Positions 11,801 through 17,036 of a stretch of 35,426 bases of DNA are shown here, one piece after another. This DNA is from a virus. Each line of letters starts with the position of its first letter. The stretch's first letter is position 1. Position numbers and translations under genes: made by a program. The stretch is taken from positions 1 through 35,426 of the IMG/VR virus record IMGVR_UViG_3300040815_001010; one strand, given 5' to 3'. The notes beneath the pieces were generated by a model, which ran no database searches, was not told the DNA's origin, and saw only the letters and a list, made by a program, of their open reading frames with translations.

Positions 11801-12962
11801 ATGTTAAGTCTGCAAAGTTAACTTCAATGTAATCTTGTACAAATTCTTGTATAGAGTTTGTATTAGACACAGCTAAGTTACTAGCTGCTACTGCGGTTGC
11901 TGGACTGGTATATCCTGTAATACTATCAATAATACTATTAACAGCGCCATTGTCGTATGTTACTTGCTGTACATAAGGACCAGGTTCGTATGGAGTAGCT
12001 TCAATAATCGATTCTGCTTTAATCATAGCAGCATTAACAGATTTGTAAGCATACTGTGGCGACCTACCTTCTTGGCCAGCTGGAGCTGCTTTTTGTGAAT
12101 CATCGCCAGATGTTGAAACATAAATGTTTGTTGCACTAGCATAGCCCTGTGTATCAACATAAAGTTTTGTAACAGCTTGTAAATCATCTTTACCATTTGG
12201 AGCGCCGAACCCTTCGAGAGGATTTGGGTGATCCGCTAGGTAAAGTGTGTCTAACATACGTCTGTTGGTTTCGCTACCTGCTCGTGTAATAACTTCTTGT
12301 GTTTGTGGAACTTGTGTACCAGTAGCACTTGCTGGAACATTCAAAGCACCAGTCATGGTATCGCCTGCTACATTTACATAGTTATCATCTGCATAACCCT
12401 TACTGATGATAACATTGTCAGTAGAAATAGCTGCTGATCCAGGATGTGTAGTTGCCCAGTTGGTAACAAGTGTATTAATATCATCACCTGCTCCGGTATT
12501 TCTTAGTGTTGTATTAATAGCATTACTATATGCTGTTACTGCTTGAGCGTTTAAGGGAGCATTTAATACCGGATCAGGATCACGTTCAATATGTGGATCA
12601 TTGATGATAATCTTGACTGTGCCGCTTTGATTAGGCGTAGCAGGATCTACATCATCAAACTCAACAACGACACTATTATTAATAGTATTAACTGCTTTAT
12701 CCGAGCCGTTATTGCCAGTATCACTAACAAACTTATAAAAGTTTAACCCAGTTTCTGTACTGTTAACTGCTGTGATAGCACCTGTGTTTCCTAAATATGA
12801 ATCAGGAACATCGTCGATATTTTTAAATGATATTGCACCGCCAAGCCCAAATACAGCATATAGTTCAGTAAAGTTTGTATTTACTTTTTTGAAACTTTCA
12901 CGGATGCTATCGCCTGTGCCGTCATTACCCTCGATACCAATATCAACTTCTTGTCTTGCCAT
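5871..12962 (-). CDS. Giant tail fibre/baseplate protein, 2363 aa, pectate-lyase-like and multidomain
   Basis: Visible modules: shared adaptor (residues 1-40, GNDGTGDSIRESFKKVN, NFTELYAVFG). Fibre motif YVNVAGDTMTGALNVP near 195-210. A segment like pectate-lyase/right-handed beta-helix proteins from about 280 (IYVSTSGDDS, SPQYAYKSVNAAM) to 615 (RIESGIYYEHLPIKLPENVS, IKGDEFRRVVLRP). Two copies of a Y(D/N)xxxCxRDxxxxxD module, near 388-402 and 803-818. Two copies of an HxxxxxDxxTISxVxGMxExN module resembling the FCCH-like fold often found in phage fibres. Fibre motif NRITNLGTPTASSDATTKQY in the last quarter. The C-terminus (ADLAENYLGDAAYEPGTVLV) resembles C-terminal domains of secreted or self-processing fibre proteins. 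Start ATG 12962 follows AAAGGATAAAGA, 11 nt after the Fe-S carrier gene. Structural role is sure, enzymatic activity is not shown. Confidence 0.85.
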   Translation of the reverse strand: MARQEVDIGIEGNDGTGDSIRESFKKVNTNFTELYAVFGLGGAISFKNIDDVPDSYLGNTGAITAVNSTETGLNFYKFVSDTGNNGSDKAVNTINNSVVVEFDDVDPATPNQSGTVKIIINDPHIERDPDPVLNAPLNAQAVTAYSNAINTTLRNTGAGDDINTLVTNWATTHPGSAAISTDNVIISKGYADDNYVNVAGDTMTGALNVPASATGTQVPQTQEVITRAGSETNRRMLDTLYLADHPNPLEGFGAPNGKDDLQAVTKLYVDTQGYASATNIYVSTSGDDSQKAAPAGQEGRSPQYAYKSVNAAMIKAESIIEATPYEPGPYVQQVTYDNGAVNSIIDSITGYTSPATAVAASNLAVSNTNSIQEFVQDYIEVNFADLTYDIQLCKRDVQLMIDSVRLDVNAGLTVNYLSRWAGLRYNANPSAIKAQVDQGAATRASIAVVRAQLVSAFNDANTAAPGTISASVITAYTDRFNEIIDILSGTDVALAATGAGYTFAFTNGTNAAVDQGGEGNPDLIEGKIIVGKLSGAKGIITDYTRSASVTTDSIVVDLVEPIEFIAGEELEFGNITRNNQITVRIESGIYYEHLPIKLPENVSIKGDEFRRVVLRPKPGVSQSKWNHTYFYRDIVTDGLISAYSPAATLTNVSADDPARTLGTYQIGVDDWGSNGAGVKATFQVIVLSGGACTVTITSGGDGFIVGETITINDSKIGAGGGADLTFDIATTGGGYHFTHPVSGKQGKYGYHYVSDPSKIADVGTDATANPGNFKEAARLIELNKAYLVEETIEYVNATYPSLVYNETKCRRDTGLIVDGIVKDLRVGGRENTLTNQGAYYAGAVAGQETETAAAITNLKAIITNVLANDSGNGYAGTGSVAQIFDEDYAAEAASDTQATALVDCVAYFNNVNYNPPLNNSEMDVLLCNDGTIVRNITVQRQGGFMMVLDPEGQILTRSPYCQTGSSFAQSKGTNRNFAGGLFVDGYAGNMPATIDTVNSAFSISVSSPTDQGLFVRRPPTPFPFFINGARYQVNTISAYDKAAGTATFILDETSNPSESTSRNIDNITQAATAVLRTTTAHPYSDADRITISNVNGMVEINSATLYVKTTINPNEVELYTDAALTAGYNTSAFSAYTGSGLAQTFVVGRGYTGSTGVDIFVQSGGNRSMLANDFTQINDLGFGALCVNNALAELVSMFTYYCHTGYLALDGSQIRSLGGNNSYGIYGLVSAGADPDEVATDVTLGANMVFPGKTFRADGILDFSAAAPSTGNISAGQTLTQGLINATITAVTQASPASVTATGHGLTNADLVTISGVVGMTELNGLQFYVSVTNVNEFTLYTDAGLSSAYDSSTNTAYTSGGVATRAANATGILSFTGEEDGSGDPTRLYVHTTTGTFNTTATITSPTSTNVGIPATVTTLDNDAPEDSLFMYVYDLKEYPHNVSEVEILHNTGLYQPYEITNASDANFTLSSYDIDTSSAVGLTGTYTADTAIFKVKKTRADNYSVDITGGGSGAGAAGETIIIPGTLLGGATPANDATITTTDVDGGVITAASIAGTPRFDDSTPVRDGKVWKLNFGTGLEGTASNGLQENTDHDTKLVIRHKQNFLLDDFGTEELPTRPSTAFTFTQDTTEYVYRTILFGNQITDGVTTTANQRMVTFDSNFRYTDLSVNQSIITATESFFSANSTVNSNYTDIVAAATPSATITMGATAATTSTDGSRFIAIGQLDATERTRLANADMIVTWGGKTYQIDDYAEYSYTGGSGTVAMAVIQISDVANTDIHWPALNPGLAKTLVNSGGITLKAGLSSGEAAEITVNISTNRATGHDMLDIGTGGFNTSNYPERIYGSPFGFAPVSSGDAIDSTGNASAAQVQERNKGRVFATLTDQDGFFRVGRFFTVDQGTGSVTFNAALVLTNIDGIGFKRGVRVNEFSNDDTFTDAKGDAVPTQTATEGYIDQRLGFDRDGATGGTVIGPGVMSLGGPGFSQTIMNSDMNLGSNRITNLGTPTASSDATTKQYVDQKTDQLNDIGDVTITGTGAPITSNILAFVGTNQQSVNVEVTGDIGLTYTSGNSITANINTGVIVNNDINASAAIDQSKLNMNAATTRVNAVGITQADLGLASFHSTQFTSTNGWIELEDLGVVNAKLANDDVTIGGTSIALGATSTSITGLTGLTFDSGTISGTVGINITGSITHTGNIVGPANSGADNGVSIGSSTNRYNTVWATTFNGEATAALYADLAENYLGDAAYEPGTVLVFGGDEEVTACTAKGQTSAAGVVTTNPAHLMNSALQGEHVVGVALQGRVPCKVIGKVAKGDMLVTSAVPGYAIVNNTPNVGQVIGKAVGTKDDSERGVVEVVVGRV

Positions 12963-12973
12963 TTCTTTATCCT

Positions 12974-13336
12974 TTAAAACTGTGGTACTAAATTATCCAT
13001 ATCGAAGTTGACGCTTACGCCACATCCGCATGAACTCTGTGCATTTGGATTGTTTATTTCAAAGTTAGCACCAACTAAACTTTTTACATAATCCACTTCG
13101 GTTCCTATTAGAAACATTAAACTGTGAGCGCCTACTACAAACGCACATCCATTTGTTGTTTTTACAACTTCGTCATCTGCTGCTAAGTCTGCTGGAGTAG
13201 CTACTGTACCCCATTCGTATTCAAATCCAGCACATCCACCACCCTTGATGTTTAGTGTAATGCCGTAGCAGTTGTTTTCTTCACTTAGAAGATCGATTTG
13301 TTTCTCTGCTGCTGGAGTTAATGTTAGTATGCTCAT
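12974..13336 (-). CDS. A-type iron-sulfur carrier protein (IscA/HesB/ErpA family)
   Basis: The 120-residue protein has the full family signature: Cys35 in GGGCAGFEY and Cys103/Cys105 in SSCGCGVSV, the three ligands that hold a [2Fe-2S] or [4Fe-4S] cluster, usually in a dimer. Length is typical. Family members pass Fe-S clusters to apo-enzymes. The gene has its own late promoter (13352-13358) and strong Shine-Dalgarno AGAAAGGAAC, and sits 11 nt before the giant fibre gene, so it should be made late with virion proteins. Possible targets are the radical SAM enzymes encoded in this window, host enzymes, or a metal site in a virion protein. Which one cannot be told from sequence. IscA, ErpA and SufA cannot be separated here, so no symbol is given. 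Confidence 0.92.
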   Translation of the reverse strand: MSILTLTPAAEKQIDLLSEENNCYGITLNIKGGGCAGFEYEWGTVATPADLAADDEVVKTTNGCAFVVGAHSLMFLIGTEVDYVKSLVGANFEINNPNAQSSCGCGVSVNFDMDNLVPQF

Positions 13337-13351
13337 AGTGTTCCTTTCTAA

Positions 13352-13358
13352 TATTTAT
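13352..13358 (-). promoter_or_regulatory. T4-type late promoter (GATAAATAT)
   Basis: The minus strand reads ACGATAAATATTAGAAAGGA, so the -10 ends 15 nt before the ATG of the Fe-S carrier gene. It lies in the short divergent gap between that gene and the plus-strand zinc-ribbon gene. Confidence 0.65.
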
Positions 13359-13368
13359 CGTTGTATTT

Positions 13369-13374
13369 TATAAT
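13369..13374 (+). promoter_or_regulatory. Possible -10 (TATAAT) for the plus-strand gene
   Basis: A perfect TATAAT lies about 30 nt before the ATG at 13404 in the divergent intergenic gap. The -35 position 17 bp upstream (TTCTAA) is a poor match, so this is a weak or activator-dependent candidate only. Confidence 0.3.
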
Positions 13375-13403
13375 CTTAATGTAAATCAGTGGTAAATATA
13401 CTT

Positions 13404-13691
13404 ATGTTTCTAAAAGAATATTTAATTGATACGTGGCACATGCGCCGCAGTAAACTCGGCAAACAACACACGTATAATCGTAAAAAAACAATGGTACTGC
13501 TACGTTGCGATAACTGCAACGAAGAGTTTGCTAGAGAGCGAGGAAGTATGGATCCAAAAAGACTCAGCAACAACTATTTCCATGTATGCGAAAACTGCGA
13601 TGCAAAACGTTTTGCACAACAGCGTGGAGTGAATGCAAAGCAAGTATGGAAAATGTCAGCAAGCAGTAATATGCCTATTGGAAAAATATAG
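13404..13691 (+). CDS. Small zinc-ribbon protein, the only plus-strand gene
   Basis: About 95 residues from ATG 13404. A GTG at 13389 would add five. Two CxxC pairs (CDNC and CENC, 27 residues apart, near residues 35-38 and 62-65) form a zinc ribbon, preceded by a basic N-terminal region (HMRRSKLGKQHTYNRKK) suited to nucleic-acid binding and followed by a basic tail. Similar short zinc-ribbon proteins occur in T4-like marine phages, with unknown roles. It is transcribed against every other gene here, divergently from the Fe-S carrier, and its 3' end overlaps the end of the SGNH-like gene tail to tail by 36 bases. No specific function can be assigned. A DNA- or RNA-binding regulator is one possibility. 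Confidence 0.65.
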   Translation: MFLKEYLIDTWHMRRSKLGKQHTYNRKKTMVLLRCDNCNEEFARERGSMDPKRLSNNYFHVCENCDAKRFAQQRGVNAKQVWKMSASSNMPIGKI

Positions 13692-14360
13692 CTTGTAATC
13701 ATTATCTATATCTTCAAACGTCATTCCTTTTAAAATCTGTTTGTGAAAATCGTTACACTTGTTTGTCATAATAGGACTAATGTTAGTTTGTAAATATTCT
13801 GCGGCTTTTTCTGCTATTGAAATATGAGAAGGAATATCAGGATGCCCATCTTCAAATGGTGTTTTTGACCATTTAGCACTTTGTATTTGATACCTTCCTT
13901 TAAAATTATCACTTAGTTCAGGTAGGTCTACATAGTCTATAAAATCAGTCATGGACATATGATATTGTTTTATTCCTATCTTATCGCAAATTGCTTTTGT
14001 TGCTAAAATATAATTTTCACTTTTTTCAGTTTCAAAATCTTCATTGTACCACTCTTTAATTTTCTTCCAAATATACCTATTTTCTACACTATGGGCAATA
14101 TTGCCGTCATTGTGTGTCCATCCGTCTTTTTTCAAGTAATCAAATCTAAAAGGACCAGTCCATTGAATAATAATTGCATCATAAAGATACAACTGCTGTG
14201 TTTTGTATAAGTGACATAATATGTAGAAGATGCGCTCGTTGCCAATACCTGCTTGACCAAACTTGTCTGCTTGAAGTACATCTGCATATGTAGGCCAAAT
14301 GTAGTTTGTAAAACTACATCCAATGGCTGCAACTTTTAACCTTTGCGCCAAATAGTCCAT
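13656..14360 (-). CDS. SGNH/GDSL-hydrolase-like protein, 234 aa
   Basis: SGNH-type blocks are visible: block I AIGCSFTNYIWP with candidate nucleophile Ser16, a GIGNERIF segment in the block II position, IIIQWTGPFRFD in the block III position, and DGHPDIPSHISIAEKAA as the C-terminal Asp/His block. Enzymes of this superfamily are esterases, lipases or acyltransferases acting on lipids, glycans or peptidoglycan. The substrate here is unknown. Three other genes in the window (22230-25327) share the same layout, including a W[TS]xxxR signature in the middle. ATG 14360 lies inside the end of the 54-aa membrane-protein gene and has GGAG too close to it, so the true start is slightly uncertain. TTG 14351 is an alternative. 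Confidence 0.65.
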   Translation of the reverse strand: MDYLAQRLKVAAIGCSFTNYIWPTYADVLQADKFGQAGIGNERIFYILCHLYKTQQLYLYDAIIIQWTGPFRFDYLKKDGWTHNDGNIAHSVENRYIWKKIKEWYNEDFETEKSENYILATKAICDKIGIKQYHMSMTDFIDYVDLPELSDNFKGRYQIQSAKWSKTPFEDGHPDIPSHISIAEKAAEYLQTNISPIMTNKCNDFHKQILKGMTFEDIDNDYKLYFSNRHITAC

Positions 14361-14500
14361 GCTCCGTATGCAATAGCACCATAAGCAATAAGTTTAGTTA
14401 ATGGGGAAAAGATAATAATAGCTGCGCCTGCTGCTACCATTAGCACTCCGTCAACGGTTGACCGCTCCCGTAATCGTGTTTCTATCCAGTTTTTGATCAT
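14336..14500 (-). CDS. Small membrane protein, 54 aa
   Basis: Read directly from the minus strand: MIKNWIETRLRERSTVDG, then a hydrophobic stretch (about residues 20-50: VLMVAAGAAIIIFSP, then LTKLIAYGAIAYGAWTIW) and a basic end RKG. The charged amphipathic N-terminus and one or two short membrane segments suggest an inner-membrane protein. Shine-Dalgarno TTAGGAG lies 8 nt before ATG 14500, a strong signal. It overlaps the upstream 98-aa gene by 50 nt and the SGNH-like gene by 25 nt. Small size and topology would suit a holin or membrane anchor, but there is no lysis gene beside it and this is only a guess. Confidence 0.7.
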   Translation of the reverse strand: MIKNWIETRLRERSTVDGVLMVAAGAAIIIFSPLTKLIAYGAIAYGAWTIWRKG

Positions 14501-14747
14501 TTGATAATCTCCTAATACGTTTGTCTTGTTCTTTTAGTTGTTGTTCTAATCTACTTAACTTTTCTTCAAGTGCAAAAACATATGCTTGAGTTGGTATTTG
14601 TTTTTCCATACCATCTTCGCCAAGCATGGTAAAACTATTTACGCCTGCGCCCTTGAGTCCGCCCAGCACTCTGTTAGGATTTTTATCCTGTGACTGTGTA
14701 GGCGCTTGTGTACGTGCATACATCGTTTGTATAAAGTTGCTTCTCAT
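14451..14747 (-). CDS. Hypothetical coiled-coil protein, 98 aa
   Basis: The start was set at ATG 14747 (MRSNFIQTMYARTQAPTQSQ) because GGAGAACAAC gives it ideal Shine-Dalgarno spacing. The ATG at 14759, four codons upstream, itself contributes the GGAG and sits only 5 nt from a late-type -10. The middle (VLGGLKGAGVNSFTMLGEDG) is Gly-rich. Residues about 58-85 (ALEEKLSRLEQQLKEQDKRI) form a heptad-like coiled coil, so it probably oligomerises. I do not recognise the family. The late-type promoter in front suggests a virion or assembly role. Confidence 0.6.
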   Translation of the reverse strand: MRSNFIQTMYARTQAPTQSQDKNPNRVLGGLKGAGVNSFTMLGEDGMEKQIPTQAYVFALEEKLSRLEQQLKEQDKRIRRLSNDQKLDRNTITGAVNR

Positions 14748-14763
14748 GTTGTTCTCCATGCTG

Positions 14764-14770
14764 TATTTAT
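14764..14770 (-). promoter_or_regulatory. Possible late promoter (CATAAATAC)
   Basis: The minus strand reads GCATAAATACAG. ATAAATAC matches the T4 late element well. It overlaps the TAA stop of uvsE and lies 16 nt before ATG 14747. Because it reuses a stop codon, chance cannot be excluded. Confidence 0.45.
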
Positions 14771-15801
14771 GCTGCCATTTGCTTGGACTCTTCGGTCATG
14801 CTATAAAGTTGTCCACTTGCCAAGTTTTTCATCTTAGCCTCGACCATAATGTCTGCCCACTCCCAATGCGACAATGCCCATTCATTGACTGCATTATTCC
14901 ACATGTAATCACTGTGTGCTCTTAGTTTTCCTTTTTTGTATCCACTTTCAAGCAGTGTTGCCATGTCTGGTCGTACACCTGGATCAAATTCTTGTAGTAC
15001 ATCCTCGCGGCTACAACTGTAATGCATAGCAGGACGCTCGCCACGCCAGCTATCGACAATACGTTTAATACGGTCATCATCGGGTTGAATATATTCTCCT
15101 TCACGACACCAGTGATGGTGGATGTCTAGCACCAGAGCGAGATCGTTTGCAAGCTCAAGACTGTCTCCAATTCCCCATTTGTTTTCGTCGTTTTCGATTG
15201 TAATAGTGTTTCTTGCTTCTGGCGAGAGGCGTTTAAGCGTGTCGCGGATACCGGCTGGACCTTTGCGGCCTGAGATGTGTACGTTGCACTTGAAGTCTTG
15301 GAAGCGTTTTCCGTAGCCCATCCACCGTATGAGAGTGGCGTGATATTCAAATTCTTCTATGCTCCTTTCGACGATTTCGTCATTGTCACTTGCGAGTACA
15401 CAGAATTGTCCTGGATGCATTGATAGTCGCACATCAAGGGCTCTTGCCGCTTCACCGACTTTTGCATATTCTCTCTCACCATGTGCAATAACGTCAGGAC
15501 GCTGCCAAAAATAACTCCAGTCACGCTGGGTATAACAAGGAAGCTGATTACTACCCAGTCGGACCATTCTAAGCTCTGGAGGAAGGCTTCCCACATATTC
15601 AACTAACCTTTTTGCTGCGGCAGCATTATGAACCATGATATCCCACATGCGTTCTTCTGCAACTGCCGTTGTTTGTCTATTTAGCCAAGCAACTGTGGTG
15701 CTGCGCTCTGTAAGAGGTCGCTGTAGTTCTTCTAACAGCTTCTTAGGCTGTGATTGATTGTAATGTAGATACTTGCAGGCAAAGCCGATGCGTTTTGTCA
15801 T
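14767..15801 (-). CDS. uvsE: UV damage endonuclease (UVDE/UvsE)
   Basis: A 344-residue protein of typical family length, TIM-barrel AP-endonuclease-like. UVDE nicks DNA 5' to UV photoproducts such as cyclobutane dimers using divalent metals. Signature segments with metal-ligand candidates are visible: RLGSNQ (81-86), LSMHPGQFCVLAS (126-138), NVHISG (173-178), TIENDE (201-206), LDIHHHWC (225-232), AMHYS (258-262) and HSDYMWN (297-303). Photoproduct repair fits a virus of sunlit water, and marine T4-like phages are known to carry this gene. ATG 15801 overlaps the stop of the 57-aa gene upstream (ATGA), so the two are translated from one message started by the promoter at 15978-16006. Confidence 0.93.
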   Translation of the reverse strand: MTKRIGFACKYLHYNQSQPKKLLEELQRPLTERSTTVAWLNRQTTAVAEERMWDIMVHNAAAAKRLVEYVGSLPPELRMVRLGSNQLPCYTQRDWSYFWQRPDVIAHGEREYAKVGEAARALDVRLSMHPGQFCVLASDNDEIVERSIEEFEYHATLIRWMGYGKRFQDFKCNVHISGRKGPAGIRDTLKRLSPEARNTITIENDENKWGIGDSLELANDLALVLDIHHHWCREGEYIQPDDDRIKRIVDSWRGERPAMHYSCSREDVLQEFDPGVRPDMATLLESGYKKGKLRAHSDYMWNNAVNEWALSHWEWADIMVEAKMKNLASGQLYSMTEESKQMAA

Positions 15802-15971
15802 ACTAGGTCCAGTTCGGGCAACTTGATAAGTGTTGCTGTATATTTGGTTTCGTTCCAGTTTTGGGGAGGGCCAAACTTGCCAACCGTCCTAAAAACCACT
15901 GCCTCTTCGGTCTCGCCATACTCGTAGCCGAGAAAAGTAAGACCTGCATACATCATATAAGTTCTAATCAT
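15798..15971 (-). CDS. Hypothetical small protein, 57 aa
   Basis: An open frame of 57 residues beginning MIRTYMMYAGLTFLGYEYGE and ending KLPELDLV. It fills the gap between the promoter at 15978-16006 and uvsE, and its TGA overlaps the uvsE ATG. The sequence is acidic in the middle (EYGETEEAV) with no recognisable motif. The start is uncertain: transcription from the mapped -10 would begin at about the first ATG, so the message would be leaderless or start at Met6/Met7 (15956/15953). Family and function unknown. Confidence 0.55.
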   Translation of the reverse strand: MIRTYMMYAGLTFLGYEYGETEEAVVFRTVGKFGPPQNWNETKYTATLIKLPELDLV

Positions 15972-15977
15972 ACAACT

Positions 15978-16006
15978 ACTATACTAGATTTTAACTAGTT
16001 TGTCAA
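15978..16006 (-). promoter_or_regulatory. Sigma-70 type early promoter upstream of the 57-aa gene and uvsE
   Basis: On the minus strand, TTGACA (16001-16006), a 17-bp spacer and TATAGT (15978-15983). The -35 overlaps the TGA stop of the preceding 72-aa gene. Expected transcription start is at about 15971, on the first ATG of the next gene. Confidence 0.75.
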
Positions 16007-16221
16007 CCACTAAGCTCGCTCCTGTGTACACCATTAATGATATCGTCCAATGCACTTATATTTACTGTATAACATAGTGAATCTTCGCCCCATGTTTCGC
16101 AGTATTCTTTGCCCGCGGCATCAGCAAGTTCTTTACTGCTATATACTCCGTGATATCTATAGTTTGATTCTTGTGAAGTTTTATTATAGGTATGTACTAC
16201 ATAAATGTTAGTTGTTGTCAT
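16003..16221 (-). CDS. Hypothetical small protein, 72 aa
   Basis: Start ATG 16221 (MTTTNIYVVHTYNKTSQESN) was chosen because it overlaps the stop of the glycosyltransferase gene as ATGA and has AAAGGA upstream. The longer frame to 16242 has no such support. The pattern (YVVHTYN, GVYSSKELADAAGKEYCETW) recalls small phage and bacterial proteins in which a beta strand is followed by VYSSxEEA and a helix (DUF7336-like), with unknown function. Its last codons supply the -35 element of the next promoter. Probably soluble. No role is proposed. Confidence 0.6.
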   Translation of the reverse strand: MTTTNIYVVHTYNKTSQESNYRYHGVYSSKELADAAGKEYCETWGEDSLCYTVNISALDDIINGVHRSELSG

Positions 16222-17036
16222 TGCCAATGTTCCTTTACCCAACTGTCATTTGCATCTTCTGGATTTGGTTCTCCGTGAAATACAGCAATACATGTATTAG
16301 GATCTATTTTAGGTGGTGCGTCTATTACAAAGTTACGTTTTCTTACAGGATCAAGTTTGAGATCTCTCCTGTCTCTCATTTCCCACTTGTAACTCATTAT
16401 CCATTCGTCAGGCCAGAATTGATGATCAGTAATGTGTTTAAACATCCAATCTTGATCTCCACGCAATCGTTGCATGTGCGCCAGCGGATTTTGTTTGAAT
16501 TGTTGCCAAATATTATCGTATGCTCCAATGTTTATTCTAAATACACTACTGTTCATACGATTCCAATCTTTGCGTTGACTACGATTAAAATCACGTATGA
16601 TACAAAATCTATTAGGTTGATGTGTAAACAGTTTGTCAATGTTTTTAAAAACTACAACGTCTAAATCTAAAAATAACAGTGTTCCTTTTATTGGCAAGTC
16701 AGCACCAACAAACATAGGTTTGTACCACCAGCCATTGGCTCTTATTTTTGGCAGTGGATAGGTTGTGATATTTTTGTTCAATCCTGTTGTGTTTTCTGTA
16801 AAGCATACAAACTCATAATCAATAGTGATATTCCTATCCACCATATTGTATAACTTGTTTACGTACTCAGCAGAATATTTGTCACCCCATTTTAGACACG
16901 CTACATATCTTTTAGGAGTTGATATTGTTTCAACATTAGGGTTTGGTACAGGAACAACAGGCAGACCCGCTTTGTCGCGGGCCTTCCTTGCTTTGCGTTC
17001 TGCTTTAGTCTCAGTCCACTGCTTTGTAGATTGCAC
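16218..17036 (-). CDS. Glycosyltransferase, GT-A fold with DxD motif (GT8-like)
   Basis: About 272 residues from GTG 17036, which has GGAG six nt upstream. ATG 17048 is possible but lies inside the preceding gene without a Shine-Dalgarno. After a basic N-terminal region come YVACLKWGDKYSAEYVNKLY, ANGWWYKPMF, the metal- and nucleotide-sugar-binding LFLDLDVVVF (DxD), RGDQDWMFKHI and the C-terminal CIAVFHGEPNPEDA. Such enzymes move a sugar from a nucleotide-sugar donor to an acceptor. Phages use them to decorate DNA, virion proteins or host surface glycans, and the acceptor here is unknown. It lies between a QueD-like gene (38- or 26-nt overlap by start chosen) and a small gene (ATGA overlap), in an operon driven by the early promoter at 17537-17565. 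Confidence 0.78.
   Translation of the reverse strand: MQSTKQWTETKAERKARKARDKAGLPVVPVPNPNVETISTPKRYVACLKWGDKYSAEYVNKLYNMVDRNITIDYEFVCFTENTTGLNKNITTYPLPKIRANGWWYKPMFVGADLPIKGTLLFLDLDVVVFKNIDKLFTHQPNRFCIIRDFNRSQRKDWNRMNSSVFRINIGAYDNIWQQFKQNPLAHMQRLRGDQDWMFKHITDHQFWPDEWIMSYKWEMRDRRDLKLDPVRKRNFVIDAPPKIDPNTCIAVFHGEPNPEDANDSWVKEHWQ

Noticed and set aside
5881-13011. Many plus-strand open frames opposite the giant fibre gene
   Set aside because: They are antisense to a clear long coding frame, have low-complexity Val/Thr/Ile-rich composition and lack ribosome sites.
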